NCBI RefSeq assembly: GCF_002836355.1 | Contig: NZ_PJCA01000027.1 | Span: 558,281 to 622,280 of the forward strand | Reading direction: 5' to 3' | DNA length: 64,000 nt | Source: Moritella sp. Urea-trap-13 | GTDB taxonomy: Bacteria; Pseudomonadota; Gammaproteobacteria; Enterobacterales; Moritellaceae | In this document: positions 46,944 through 56,570 of the stretch, piece after piece | Layout of the letters: every line of letters begins with the position of its first letter | How positions within the stretch are numbered: the first letter of the stretch is position 1 | Made by a program: the position numbers and the translations under genes | Notes under the pieces: model-generated | What the model was told of the DNA's origin: nothing | What the model saw: the letters and a program-made list of their open reading frames with translations, nothing else | Database searches by the model: none

Positions 46944-47978
46944 TTAAGGTTTTGAATAATTAAAAACATTTTGGCTACGATTAATAATAGCGACGAGTGA
47001 CAGCATGATCGGCACTTCAACAAGTACCCCCACCACCGTAGCGAGTGCGGCACCAGAATGTAGACCAAATAATGAGATTGCAACCGCGACTGCCAACTCA
47101 AAGAAATTTGAGGTACCAATCAAGCATGCTGGACCGGCAATGTTATGCGGTAGTTTTAGCTTTTTAGCCGCAAAAAACGTAATAGCAAAGATCATGTAGG
47201 TTTGTAACGCCAACGGAATGGCAATAAGTACAATGGTCTTGGGATCGTTAATTAAGGTGTTAGCCTGAAAACCAAACAATAAAACAACGGTGGCTAATAA
47301 TCCTAATATAGACCAAGGTTTTAACTTGGCGAGCACATGCTGAATGGCTTCTTTGTCATTGGCTTTGTTTAACTTCCTACGCGTCAGAATGCCTGCAAGC
47401 AAGGGTAATACCACATAGAGTACAACAGAGAGAAGTAAGGTTTCCCAAGGCACGTTGATATCGCTGACTTCCAGTAAGAATGCTGCAATAGGCGCAAATG
47501 CAAATACCATGATGATATCGTTCACAGACACTTGTACTAAAGTATAGTTAGCGTCACCTTTGGTCAATTGCGACCACACAAATACCATTGCCGTACAGGG
47601 TGCAACGCCAAGTAAAATCATACCAGCGATATATTCTTGTGCAGAGCTGGGATCAACCATATCAGCGAAGAATACTTTGAAAAATAGCCAAGCAAAAGCA
47701 GCCATAGTGAAAGGTTTAATGATCCAGTTAATGAATACAGTGAGGAATAATCCCTTGGGATTTTTGCCGACATCTTTAATCGCTGAGAAGTCGATTTGCA
47801 CCATCATTGGATAAATCATGATCCAGATAAAGATAGCGACAACCAAGTTAACGTGTGCAATTTCTAAACCTGCTATTAGCTGAAATACATCAGGTTGCCA
47901 AACCCCTAAAATAACGCCTGCGGCGATAGCAAGTGCTACCCATACCGATAAATACCGTTCAAATATACCCATGATCAT
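46944..47978 (-). CDS. acr3: Arsenite efflux pump Acr3
   Basis: Ten-helix ACR3-family carrier of 344 residues that extrudes arsenite. The essential Cys in helix 4 is C128 ([13 protein letters not shown]), and the family opening [16 protein letters not shown] and [16 protein letters not shown] are present. It starts exactly at the arsR stop (TAA then ATG). It is second in the operon; a hairpin follows before the GAPDH gene. Confidence 0.95.
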   Translation of the reverse strand: MIMGIFERYLSVWVALAIAAGVILGVWQPDVFQLIAGLEIAHVNLVVAIFIWIMIYPMMVQIDFSAIKDVGKNPKGLFLTVFINWIIKPFTMAAFAWLFFKVFFADMVDPSSAQEYIAGMILLGVAPCTAMVFVWSQLTKGDANYTLVQVSVNDIIMVFAFAPIAAFLLEVSDINVPWETLLLSVVLYVVLPLLAGILTRRKLNKANDKEAIQHVLAKLKPWSILGLLATVVLLFGFQANTLINDPKTIVLIAIPLALQTYMIFAITFFAAKKLKLPHNIAGPACLIGTSNFFELAVAVAISLFGLHSGAALATVVGVLVEVPIMLSLVAIINRSQNVFNYSKP

Positions 47979-48326
47979 TTACTCGCAGTGTTGTTGTGTG
48001 CGTTCAGGACGTTTGCCCATGTCGTTTAGGCGCTGTATATCTGCGCCAATTAAGCTATTATTTTGTTTAGCACTGAGTGTGATAATAGATGTTATCCAAG
48101 GTGCTAATACTGGGTTGATGGCATAAAAAACCCACTGTTTGTATTTTCTAATAACCAGTAATTCTGCTTTACGCAGCTGCGCTAAATTGCGTGAGATACT
48201 TGGCTGGCTTGCAGTCAGCGCCGAGATTAATTCACATACACACAGCTCTTTTTCTTGATTGATGAGCAAGATAATTCTGAGTCGTGTTTCGTCAGATAAG
48301 GTTTTGAAAAGTTGTACTGGTTGCAT
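47979..48326 (-). CDS. arsR: ArsR-family arsenic repressor
   Basis: A 115-residue winged-helix repressor. The arsenite-binding motif ELCVCEL supplies C29 and C31, and a third Cys sits at the end (QHCE). The DNA-recognition helix reads ASQPSISRNLAQLR. It is first gene of the ars operon, and palindromes upstream at 48364-48402 suggest the operator. Confidence 0.94.
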   Translation of the reverse strand: MQPVQLFKTLSDETRLRIILLINQEKELCVCELISALTASQPSISRNLAQLRKAELLVIRKYKQWVFYAINPVLAPWITSIITLSAKQNNSLIGADIQRLNDMGKRPERTQQHCE

Positions 48327-48363
48327 ATAGCCTCAGTCATACATCTGTTTTTTGTTATGTTCA

Positions 48364-48402
48364 GTATATGTGTAAATTGTCATATACGTCAAATGTTATA
48401 TG
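48364..48402 (-). promoter_or_regulatory. Candidate ArsR operator
   Basis: Three half-sites with the same 16-bp step: GTATATG (48364-48370), CATATAC (48381-48387) and TATATG (48397-48402), so that any two neighbours form an inverted repeat with a 10-base spacer. It lies 38-76 bases before arsR. Typical of ArsR-family operators, but specific consensus is not checked. Confidence 0.6.
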
Positions 48403-48700
48403 TGAAATTTGTTATATTCACTAATTGTGCTATTTGAACCTTGTTATATTATCTGTTTACCGTGTATTTAAATTAATGCTGGTGGCTTATGATGAATCAA
48501 CAAGCTGAATATAAATATTGGTTATACATAATATAAATTTAATACCTAAGTAGTATAAAGGGATTGTTCTAATCCATAAACTATCTTAAAATTAGTAAAT
48601 TACATCACGTCTTAATTCTAAAAAGTTTATCGCTAATCATGCTCAGGGTTCTCATGTCGAGGGTATCAGCACTTAGTTCACCTTAAATAGGCCATCGTAA
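48403..48700 (+). other. Spacer between ars operon and Kef-like gene
   Basis: About 300 AT-rich bases containing the promoter of the Kef-like gene. I see no supported ORF or other structure. Confidence 0.35.
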
Positions 48701-50311
48701 ATGGATAGTACTCTTTTACTCTTTATCGCCACTGCATTCAGTTTTGGTATGATCGTTAATCTTACGGGGTTGCCACCTATGGTTGGTTTCCTACTGGCGG
48801 GTTTTGCGCTTAATTTTTACGGCTTTGAAGCGACTGCTGGTTTGCAAACATTTGCAGATCTGGGTGTTACCTTACTGTTGTTCTCGATTGGCTTAAAGCT
48901 AGATATACGCACCTTGTTTAAAGCAGAAGTATGGGGCGGGGCAAGTGTGCATATCTTTGCCAGCATTGCTTTCTATGCGGTGGTGTTATTCATCTTAAAA
49001 CAAGTTGGTTTAACCTTCTTTACCAACCTAGATACCTTCTCGCTGGTACTGGTTGCCTTTGCATTAAGTTTTTCAAGTACGGTATTTGCGGTAAAAATTC
49101 TTGAAGAAAAGAGTGAAACCAACTCGTTATATGGCCGTATCGCGATTGGTATCCTGATCATGCAAGATATCTTTGCTGTGGTTTTTTTAACAGTATCAGT
49201 CGGTAAGATCCCCTCGTTGTTTGCAGTTATTTTATTAGCATTACCGTTAATTCGACCGCTGTTGTTTAAACTGTTAGACCGAGTCGGTCATGGTGAGTTA
49301 CTGGTCTTATACGGTATTTTCCTTGCTCTGGTACTTGGTGCTGGACTGTTTGAATCGGTAGGCATGAAAGCCGATCTTGGTGCCTTGATTGCGGGTATGT
49401 TATTAGCGGGTCATGCCAGTGCCAAACAGATGGCAAAAGCCTTGTTTAACATGAAAGAGATGTTACTTGTTTGCTTCTTCCTCAGTATTGGTTTGGGTGG
49501 ATTACCGACCGTTGATCACTTGTTCGTCGCGGCTATTTTAGCTGTGGTATTGTTTGGTAAAATCGCTTTGTACTTCGTGACCTTAGCGAAATTTAAATTA
49601 CGTGCGCGTACGTCACTGTTTGCCGCATTCTCGCTAGCTAATTACAGCGAGTTTGGTTTGATTGTCGCAGCGCTAGCGACTTATAAAGGTTGGTTATCGC
49701 AGGACTGGTTGATTATTACGGCGCTGGCGGTATCGCTGAGCTTTGTTATTGCCTCGTTATTGAATAAGTATGCCGATGATATTTATAACCGTTTCACCGA
49801 TAAGTTAGCACGTTTTCAGGCTAAAGATCTACACATTGACGATCGTCCGGTTTCACTGGGTGATGCGGAGATCTTGGTTATGGGTATGGGGCGTATTGGC
49901 GCTGGTGCCTATGATGAATTGAAAAGCCAATACGGTGATAAAGTGTTAGGCCTTGATTATAATAATCAGAAAACCTTAGATCATTGTGAATTGGGTCGCC
50001 GCGTTATCACTGCCGATGCGCTCGATACCGATTTTTGGAATAAATTGGAAATGACCGACAACATTAAATTGGTGTTATTAGCGATGCCAGATCATCATGG
50101 TAATCATTATGCCGCAGAGCAGTTACATAAGCTGGAACGCTGTAGCTTCCAAGTGGCAGCACTGGCTCATTTTAAGAGTGATGAAGATGAGCTCAGAGCA
50201 CTTGGGGTTAACCCTGTTTATAACATGTACCAAGAAGCGGGCGCCGGTTTCGCCCACCATGTTTGGACTGAGTTAAACATTCCAACGCCGCAGGTTGCAG
50301 ATAAGTCATAA
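48701..50311 (+). CDS. Kef/YbaL-type cation:proton antiporter with TrkA-N domain
   Basis: A 536-residue CPA2 antiporter, with about 12 helices in residues 1-360 and a cytoplasmic nucleotide-binding (RCK/TrkA-N) domain from about 385 onward with GMGRIGAGAYDEL as the Rossmann loop. The membrane part has LTGLPPMVGFLLAGFALN at the start and FSIGLKLDIRTLF. The organisation resembles YbaL/KefB. It should move K+ or another cation in exchange for protons. The Gln/Asn-rich carboxy part suggests regulation by a nucleotide or glutathione, unproven. Confidence 0.88.
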   Translation: MDSTLLLFIATAFSFGMIVNLTGLPPMVGFLLAGFALNFYGFEATAGLQTFADLGVTLLLFSIGLKLDIRTLFKAEVWGGASVHIFASIAFYAVVLFILKQVGLTFFTNLDTFSLVLVAFALSFSSTVFAVKILEEKSETNSLYGRIAIGILIMQDIFAVVFLTVSVGKIPSLFAVILLALPLIRPLLFKLLDRVGHGELLVLYGIFLALVLGAGLFESVGMKADLGALIAGMLLAGHASAKQMAKALFNMKEMLLVCFFLSIGLGGLPTVDHLFVAAILAVVLFGKIALYFVTLAKFKLRARTSLFAAFSLANYSEFGLIVAALATYKGWLSQDWLIITALAVSLSFVIASLLNKYADDIYNRFTDKLARFQAKDLHIDDRPVSLGDAEILVMGMGRIGAGAYDELKSQYGDKVLGLDYNNQKTLDHCELGRRVITADALDTDFWNKLEMTDNIKLVLLAMPDHHGNHYAAEQLHKLERCSFQVAALAHFKSDEDELRALGVNPVYNMYQEAGAGFAHHVWTELNIPTPQVADKS

Positions 50312-50381
50312 GGTAATGAGATGAAGGTAATGGGCATGGTGAATTGCTCGTTACCTTTCCTAACTCGTAATTCCTTCCTTA

Positions 50382-51164
50382 CTAGGCATCGCCAGCATGA
50401 ACACGCTTTTGATTTGCGCCTAGCATGTTGTAAATATCATATCGAATAAAACCTATCCATTCGTGCAATGCAAAATCAGTTAGTGCAAAGTTATAACCTA
50501 GTGGCAGCCATGATACTGTTGCCGACATATAATCGGCTCTGATTGGCGTTGCACGCACACCAAAATGCTCGAAATACAGCTGGCTACGTTTGATGTGTAA
50601 TCCAGATGAAACCAACACGCTATTGTCGAAATCACCTTTGCTGAGTATTGCACTGGTAAATTGGGCATTCTGCCATGTGTTAAGGCTGTTTGCTTCGGTA
50701 ATAATATCAGCAGTATTAATACCAATTTGCACTAAACGTTGTTTATATACCGCGGCTTCTGTAGTACCCAATTTATGCGTGTCACCACCACTGACAATGA
50801 TCTTACATTGCTGCTCTGTACCGATACATTCGTTGTAAAGCTTTGCCGCTTCGTAGATACGTCCAAAAGCATGGAAAGGCGGTTCTATATTATTAATAGT
50901 ATCAACATTATCAATACTATCACCGACCTTTTCTAAACCAGCGCCGAGCACGATAATGGCGTTATTATCCTGCCACTGTATTGTTGGTTTTTGCGCATAA
51001 TCTTGCTGAAGTTTATCCAATAAGTATTTAGGGATGACGCCGGTGCTGATAAGTAAAGTGAGTAAAACGGTGCAGCATAATAAGACTGATTTGGCGCGAT
51101 GACAGTTAAAGACGCGCAGTACTAGAAAGATAATGATAAGTAAAGAGATAAGCAGCAGGCTCAT
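50382..51164 (-). CDS. YdcF/ElyC-like DUF218 protein
   Basis: A 260-residue protein with two amino-terminal hydrophobic segments and a DUF218 domain: IIVLGAGLEKVGDS near residue 69, RIYEAAKLYNE, IIVSGGDTHKLGTTEA, and NTWQNAQFTSAIL. DUF218 members act in envelope polysaccharide metabolism, and ElyC supports cell-wall integrity, though their chemistry is unsettled. Start at 51164 chosen as the ATG before the first helix. Confidence 0.82.
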   Translation of the reverse strand: MSLLLISLLIIIFLVLRVFNCHRAKSVLLCCTVLLTLLISTGVIPKYLLDKLQQDYAQKPTIQWQDNNAIIVLGAGLEKVGDSIDNVDTINNIEPPFHAFGRIYEAAKLYNECIGTEQQCKIIVSGGDTHKLGTTEAAVYKQRLVQIGINTADIITEANSLNTWQNAQFTSAILSKGDFDNSVLVSSGLHIKRSQLYFEHFGVRATPIRADYMSATVSWLPLGYNFALTDFALHEWIGFIRYDIYNMLGANQKRVHAGDA

Positions 51165-51338
51165 TGATTGTCCTTATTGAAGTACGAATAACAGAGTATT
51201 TCACCAGAGTATAAAGCAATAAAATAATATATCATTGTTTAAGCTTCTGGTCGGATGCTTATAAACAACTGAAATTTAATATTAATATACACACATTGCT
51301 TTTATATTGTTCTACATGAACTTAGTTAGGAATAGATT

Positions 51339-52229
51339 ATGGACGATTCAACACGACAGGGATATTTAGCTGCATTTGGCGCGGTAATGATCTGGTCGGG
51401 ATTTATATTAGTGTCACGCATGGGCGGGATCAGCCCCTTGCTGTCATACGATGTTATTGCTATTCGTTATGTAACGTGTGCGGCTTTAGTATTCCCTTTC
51501 TGGTTACTTAGATTTCGATTCAAATTATGGCAGCCCAAGTTTATTATCTGCAGCCTATTTGGCGGCTTAGGGTATGCGTTATTCGCCTTTCAAGGTTTTG
51601 AAACCACCCCTGGTTCACAGTCTGCAGTATTGTTACCTGGCTTGATCCCTGTGATGATTATTGTGTTGTCTGTGGTGATAAATAAGCAAAAGCATCCTTG
51701 GAGTAAGTGGCTAGGTGTTGGCATTATCACATTGGGTATTGTCGTGCTGTTTCTACAAGAATTTCTCGCGCAAGGGACGTTGTCGATAGGCCACTTAAGC
51801 CTGACAGGCGCAGCATTCTGCTGGGGGATATTTTCGGTATTATTAAGCCGCTGGCAAGTCACGCCTTGGCAAGCGACAGCGAGTCTAGCGATGATCACCT
51901 GCAGTATTTACATGCCGATTTACTTGCTTTGGTTACCGAGTCACATCAGCTTGGAATTGATTAATGCTGGATTATGGCGCGATATGTTACTACAAAGCTT
52001 TTATCAGGGTTTCATGGCGACCATAGTGCAAATGCTGTTGTACGTGCGCGCGGTGCAGATTATTGGCGCCGCGAACATGGGCACTATGATGGCAATGGTG
52101 CCAGTTATTGCCGGTATCAGCGCGTTATTTGTGTTTGATGAACCAGTTAAGTTAAGCCTCATTATTGCCATGATGGCAGTGAGTATTGGTGTCTGGTTTG
52201 CAAATACCCAGTATTTTAATCGTAAGTAG
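51339..52229 (+). CDS. DMT-superfamily (EamA) exporter
   Basis: A 296-residue membrane protein with ten helices and two EamA repeats (AAFGAVMIWSGFILVSRMGG and the second half SLTGAAFCWGIFSVLLSRWQ). Family members export amino acids or metabolites. No partner identifies the substrate. Start ATG at 51339. Confidence 0.85.
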   Translation: MDDSTRQGYLAAFGAVMIWSGFILVSRMGGISPLLSYDVIAIRYVTCAALVFPFWLLRFRFKLWQPKFIICSLFGGLGYALFAFQGFETTPGSQSAVLLPGLIPVMIIVLSVVINKQKHPWSKWLGVGIITLGIVVLFLQEFLAQGTLSIGHLSLTGAAFCWGIFSVLLSRWQVTPWQATASLAMITCSIYMPIYLLWLPSHISLELINAGLWRDMLLQSFYQGFMATIVQMLLYVRAVQIIGAANMGTMMAMVPVIAGISALFVFDEPVKLSLIIAMMAVSIGVWFANTQYFNRK

Positions 52230-52320
52230 AATGTGGGGTTTATCAGTTAACACATTTATGCCTCTATTACGTGTTAACGCTGTTAATCACTTAAAAAATT
52301 AGCTTGGTAGCTGGTTCATA

Positions 52321-52356
52321 AAAAGCCTCAAGCTTGCTAGTTGGAGGCTAATTTTT
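52321..52356. terminator. Bidirectional terminator between convergent genes
   Basis: Stem AGCCTC and GAGGCT with an interrupted 14-base loop, flanked by AAAA on one side and ATTTTT on the other. It lies between the EamA gene and the MFS gene. Confidence 0.65.
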
Positions 52357-52414
52357 AGGGATACAAACCATGTTTAGAATGACGTACCCATCAACAATAC
52401 CCCATGAGTACTGA

Positions 52415-53626
52415 TTAATGACCGATAATGCCATCTTGATTTAGAGGTGTTTCAATATTTAAACTTTGTTTTAAATACAGCATCATCATTCCAGCGATCA
52501 ACAATACTATCCCAATAATAATAAACCCCAAGGCTGTTAGTTGTAAGTGACTTAACAGTGCAATAACGACGTAACTCAAACTTTGTGCCAGTGTAGAAAA
52601 CAGTTTTAACCCACCTTCAACTCGTCCTCTTTCTTCCATCACGATAACATGATGCATTTTATTGGTTCTCGCAATACGATTATATGAATTGAAAAACCCA
52701 AGGACAATAGTGAGTAATATAATCAAAGTAGGGGAAAGGTAAGATCCCATCAAAATAAGTATTATCGCCATCGCTAGAATCGAAACAACCATCGCATTTT
52801 CATGGTCATAACGCGTTAACAGGCGAGCAATAAGGAGCCCACTTAATAACGCACCTAGGCCATAGCTCATTTTCCATGTCGCAAACCAACTACCGCTAAT
52901 ATCTTGCTCAGCAAAATAGATAGGCACAAGTTTTACCAGAAAGGTTAATACTGGATAAGATAAGCAAGACAATGCTAGGAATGTATAGAAACGTTTTTGT
53001 TTAGAAAATATGTCTTTACTTGCTACAAGCTGTCTAAAGAATGCTTCTTTTAATGATGGACTGAACTGACGCTGATAAGGCGTCACGATATAGCATAATC
53101 CAGACAGGAATGAAGCGAATGTAGCTAAAAAGGAAAACTCAAGCATTGACCAGTGTTCAAGTAAAACAATCCCAAGAGCGCCGGCGCCAAGCGTTGTTAC
53201 TTGCATCACCACTTCTTGATAACTTGATATTTTAGCGTATTCATCCTGACGATAGTTTTCTTGTGTAAAAGCATTATTACAACTCCAAGCTAAATCATTA
53301 CTTAACCAAAAAATTAACTGAGCGAAAGCCAAAACCCAGTGAGATTGAAGATCGTTGTAGTAAGTAATAAACACGATTAACGCGGTCGTAGCTTGTATTA
53401 ACTGCATCAATATCAAAATTGTCTTTCTTGAATGGCGATCTATCAAAGTGGCAAAAAATGGGGTGAAAACAAAGGATAAAGAAGTGCAAACTAATGCCGT
53501 AATCGCCACAAAAAAGCCCATACCTTCTTCTAAAAGCATGCTCCAAGGTAACGCCATCATAAACATGCCAGATGAGATACCATCAAAAAACCGGGCAAAT
53601 AGATAGGGGATAGTTCTATTTTTCAT
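52415..53626 (-). CDS. MFS transporter controlled by SoxR
   Basis: A 403-residue major facilitator with about 12 helices (opening IPYLFARFFDGISSGMFMMA, loop RHSRKTILILMQLI). It is divergent from soxR, and the sox box at 53669 lies directly in its promoter. In many bacteria SoxR activates pumps for redox-active compounds, so this probably exports a redox-cycling drug or pigment. The specific substrate is not visible. Confidence 0.85.
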   Translation of the reverse strand: MKNRTIPYLFARFFDGISSGMFMMALPWSMLLEEGMGFFVAITALVCTSLSFVFTPFFATLIDRHSRKTILILMQLIQATTALIVFITYYNDLQSHWVLAFAQLIFWLSNDLAWSCNNAFTQENYRQDEYAKISSYQEVVMQVTTLGAGALGIVLLEHWSMLEFSFLATFASFLSGLCYIVTPYQRQFSPSLKEAFFRQLVASKDIFSKQKRFYTFLALSCLSYPVLTFLVKLVPIYFAEQDISGSWFATWKMSYGLGALLSGLLIARLLTRYDHENAMVVSILAMAIILILMGSYLSPTLIILLTIVLGFFNSYNRIARTNKMHHVIVMEERGRVEGGLKLFSTLAQSLSYVVIALLSHLQLTALGFIIIGIVLLIAGMMMLYLKQSLNIETPLNQDGIIGH

Positions 53627-53668
53627 TTAATGCTCCATGCTTTTTATTTATATTGCTGCTAGTCTAAT

Positions 53669-53688
53669 ACCTCAACCTATGTTGAGGT
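53669..53688. promoter_or_regulatory. Sox box between soxR and MFS gene
   Basis: Perfect inverted repeat ACCTCAA, CCTATG, TTGAGGT, matching the SoxR operator CCTCAA-N6-TTGAGG. On the MFS strand TTTACC and TAGACT lie 19 bases apart, the unusually long spacer of MerR/SoxR-activated promoters. Confidence 0.9.
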
Positions 53689-53737
53689 AAAGTGATATCT
53701 TTCATAGATTAAAATATAAAATCAGATAGGACATCAG

Positions 53738-54166
53738 ATGGAAATGAGCGTTGGGAAAGTGGCAGAAAGGGCTGGTGTTAAAGTATCAACCTTGCATTTT
53801 TATGAGAAGAAAGGGCTTATTCAAAGTTGGCGTAATACTGGAAATCAGCGTCGCTATGACCGCAGCGTATTAAGGCGAATATCTGTAATTAAAATGGCTC
53901 AAAAGTTAGGCGTGTCTTTACAAGAAGTGACAATTGCGCTTTATCACTTACCCAAAGAAAGTGCACCCACAGAAGAACAGTGGAGGGCGATGGCAAATAC
54001 GTGGAAGTTACAGTTAAACGAACGTATTAACAGCTTACAAGCTTTAAGGGATGAACTTGATGAATGTATTGGTTGTGGTTGCCTATCCATTAATAAATGT
54101 AAGCTAAGAAACCCACAAGACATATTAGCTCAGGAAGGCAAAGGGGCGGTATTATGGGGAAGCTAG
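53738..54166 (+). CDS. soxR: Redox-sensitive activator SoxR
   Basis: MerR-family regulator of 142 residues. The winged helix is MSVGKVAERAGVKVSTLHFY, and the [2Fe-2S] cysteines are C110, C113, C115 and C121 in CIGCGCLSINKC, the exact SoxR spacing. It responds to redox-cycling compounds. There is no soxS; the sole nearby target is the divergent MFS gene, typical outside enterobacteria. Confidence 0.95.
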   Translation: MEMSVGKVAERAGVKVSTLHFYEKKGLIQSWRNTGNQRRYDRSVLRRISVIKMAQKLGVSLQEVTIALYHLPKESAPTEEQWRAMANTWKLQLNERINSLQALRDELDECIGCGCLSINKCKLRNPQDILAQEGKGAVLWGS

Positions 54167-54223
54167 AAGCATCGACTTTCGGTCTCAACTTTTACTTTCC
54201 TCTGTGTAAGGCGTTATAACGCC

Positions 54224-54259
54224 AAATAGCCTTTATTTGATAGAAATGGGCTATTTTTT
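54224..54259 (+). terminator. Terminator after soxR
   Basis: Stem AAATAGCC and GGCTATTT with a 17-base loop, followed by TTTA. It is preceded by a perfect palindrome GGCGTTATAACGCC (54210-54223). Confidence 0.75.
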
Positions 54260-54381
54260 ATTAATCATTTTTAATTACTTATTAATTTGATATTGTTGAT
54301 GGTAATTAAATTGGAATGTAATTCACGTTATACGGAATTTCGTATAATTAACGGTTATATGCCCCTTGGAGTATTGTCGTA

Positions 54382-55011
54382 ATGGAAATGAATACATTAA
54401 TACTGTTTGTAATTGCAGCGCTATCTATAAACCTGATTCCTGGTCCTGACGTGATCTACATTGTGACAAATACCATGAAAGGAAAAATGAAGTCTGGTAT
54501 TAAAGCTTCACTGGGTTTAGGTGTTGGCTATTTGATTCATACTTTAGCTGCTGTTTTAGGGCTTTCTGCATTAATTTTGAGTTCTTCATTTTTATTTACA
54601 ATCATCAAATATTTAGGCGCAATCTACTTGCTTTACCTCGGTGTGCAATCGCTGATTAATTGCTATAGAAATGAATCTAAAATTTGTGTTGAAAATACAA
54701 ATGAAAAACAAAGTAATGTTTTCAAGCAAGGCGTTATTGTTAGCGTATTAAACCCTAAGGTTGCAATGTTCTTTTTAGCATTTCTACCGCAGTTTATTGA
54801 CCCTACTGGACTTAATGCTACAAGTGAGCTACTGACCTTAGGTTTGTTATTTAGTGTGTTGGCAACAGGTTGCAACTTGTTCTATGCCAGTTTAGGAAGT
54901 ATTTTATTCAGCAGTCCTAAAGCACAGAAATACTCAAGGGTACTTGAAGGTGTATCTGGAACTATCTTAATTGGTTTAAGTGCCAAAATAGCTTTAAGTA
55001 GTAATAAATAG
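54382..55011 (+). CDS. LysE/RhtB-family amino-acid exporter
   Basis: A 209-residue protein with six helices. The LysE-family signature is present: SINLIPGPDVIYIVTNTMKG in helix 1, and GVIVSVLNPKVAMFFLAFLPQFIDP. Such proteins export amino acids such as threonine, homoserine or lysine. The gene is flanked by AAGGCGTTA repeats (54208-54216 and 55022-55030), giving it the look of a mobile gene cassette. Confidence 0.9.
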   Translation: MEMNTLILFVIAALSINLIPGPDVIYIVTNTMKGKMKSGIKASLGLGVGYLIHTLAAVLGLSALILSSSFLFTIIKYLGAIYLLYLGVQSLINCYRNESKICVENTNEKQSNVFKQGVIVSVLNPKVAMFFLAFLPQFIDPTGLNATSELLTLGLLFSVLATGCNLFYASLGSILFSSPKAQKYSRVLEGVSGTILIGLSAKIALSSNK

Positions 55012-55077
55012 TGCATATAACAAGGCGTTAATCTCAATGTTATTATACTTTATGTAATGCGAACTGTATTTTTAAAG

Positions 55078-55109
55078 CCTAAGCCAGTTTTGTCCAGTTG
55101 TGGCTTGGG
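55078..55109 (+). repeat. Stem-loop after the LysE-family gene
   Basis: CCTAAGCCA and TGGCTTGGG (one G-U pair) with a 14-base loop. No T tract. It may be a terminator or cassette-end structure. Confidence 0.45.
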
Positions 55110-55213
55110 AAAACACTAAGCCAAATTTCCTCAAAACCCATCACTAGCAATAGCATTAATAACATAGCTCAGGTAAGGTATTCATTTGTAAAGGAATGCA
55201 GGAGATTAAAATT

Positions 55214-55420
55214 ATGCCGTATATCAATATTAAAATCACAGATGAACAAGTAACGAAAGAGCAAAAAGCGCAGTTAATCGCTGGTGCAACGCAATTGCTG
55301 GTGGATGTCTTAGGGAAGAATCCGAAAACCACCGTTGTTGTTATCGACGAAGTGAATACTGACAACTGGGGAATAGGCGGCGAAGTCGTGACTGAACTAC
55401 GCAAAAAAGCTAAAACCTAA
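55214..55420 (+). CDS. 4-oxalocrotonate tautomerase family protein
   Basis: A 68-residue protein starting MPYINIKITDEQVTKEQKAQ, so processing leaves the catalytic Pro at the amino terminus. The ATG at 55214 with GGAG upstream is chosen. The longer frame to 55196 would hide the Pro. Conserved VVVIDEVNTDNWGIGG is like other tautomerases. The substrate is unknown. It is monocistronic. Confidence 0.88.
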   Translation: MPYINIKITDEQVTKEQKAQLIAGATQLLVDVLGKNPKTTVVVIDEVNTDNWGIGGEVVTELRKKAKT

Positions 55421-55452
55421 CGCTGTAAATAGCATTGTAAATCCGTTAGCAA

Positions 55453-56403
55453 TTACCCAAGTCGCTTGGCAATAGCCTCTATTGCCATCGTCACACTAAT
55501 CGGTACCGCAGCTTGATAAGCGTGCAATGCATAGACATTGACCTTATCGAGCTGATGCTCTGGTAACAGCTCGGCCAACGCATTGTTATGTTTCGCAAAG
55601 ATAAAATCCGGAATAATACCAACACCGAAACCTTGCTCTAGCATGCTTAAGCAAGTGGGTAGGGTGTTGGCCTTATGATGGGTTTTAAAATTCAGTTCAA
55701 AGCGTGGCGTGCTTAGTTTATTACTACGACTTTTCTTACTGCTAAAGCGGTGATGAATCGACTTTTCTTGCCAATGGTTAGCGACGTAGGGGATTTTAGC
55801 TAATGAGTTAACCTGCTTGCCAGCATCAGTATTAGTATTCGTATTATCAGCCAATTTTAATGCCGCAATATCTGTTTGGTGGTTGTTAATCGTCTCGACT
55901 GAACCACACAGCACATCCCTAAAATCACCAATGCGCTTTTGTTTGAGGTTACTCATCTTCGACTCCCCAACCCGTATCGCAATATCAATACCTTCTTGCA
56001 TTAAATCTGAGCGACCATCATGACTAATCAATTCGAGTTCAACGTCTGGGTAGACATGAAATACTTCGTGCAGTGCGGGTAAAACTAGATGATCCATCAA
56101 CGCATGCGGTGCGGTTATCTTGATTAGACCTTGTGGCGTAAGCTGTAATTTTTGCGCATCTTGCCATGCTTGCTCTGCCAGTTCATGCATGGTGCAACAT
56201 TGTTGATAAAAGTGCTCACCTGCTGACGTTAGGCTCTGTTTTCGCGTAGTTCGCTTAAGCAAGGTGACTGCAAGCTCGGACTCAAGTTGTTTAAGGTGCT
56301 GGCTGACAACAGATTTAGACACATCGAGTTGTTCCGCTGCTTTGGTTATCGAACCGAGTTTGACGACATACATGAATACCGTCATTTGTTTCAATTTACT
56401 CAT
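55453..56403 (-). CDS. LysR-family regulator
   Basis: A 316-residue LysR-type regulator of the CrgA-like branch (MSKLKQMTVFMYVVKLGSIT then KAAEQLDVSKSVVSQHLKQL). The effector half has GVGIIPDFIFA. It is divergent from the SnoaL-like gene at 56571, which may be its target. A Ser/Lys/Arg-rich insert (SSKKSRSNKL) in the effector domain is unusual. Confidence 0.85.
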   Translation of the reverse strand: MSKLKQMTVFMYVVKLGSITKAAEQLDVSKSVVSQHLKQLESELAVTLLKRTTRKQSLTSAGEHFYQQCCTMHELAEQAWQDAQKLQLTPQGLIKITAPHALMDHLVLPALHEVFHVYPDVELELISHDGRSDLMQEGIDIAIRVGESKMSNLKQKRIGDFRDVLCGSVETINNHQTDIAALKLADNTNTNTDAGKQVNSLAKIPYVANHWQEKSIHHRFSSKKSRSNKLSTPRFELNFKTHHKANTLPTCLSMLEQGFGVGIIPDFIFAKHNNALAELLPEHQLDKVNVYALHAYQAAVPISVTMAIEAIAKRLG

Positions 56404-56570
56404 GATTTATGCTTACCTAATGTCATCTAGCGTTGTTGGTTGTTGGTTATGGCCATTGTTCTGTTTATCTTAACAGTGTTTTCTTATTAGTCTGTTTTTG
56501 TTTGTTAATTATAACGCTAAAGTAACGCCATACACTTATATAACAGCCATACAATTCATGGAGCAAGACG

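Noticed and set aside
50324-50357. Hairpin AAGGTAATG/CGTTACCTT as terminator after the Kef-like gene
   Set aside because: Long unpaired loop and no T tract, plus a direct repeat of AAGGTAATG that could explain it.
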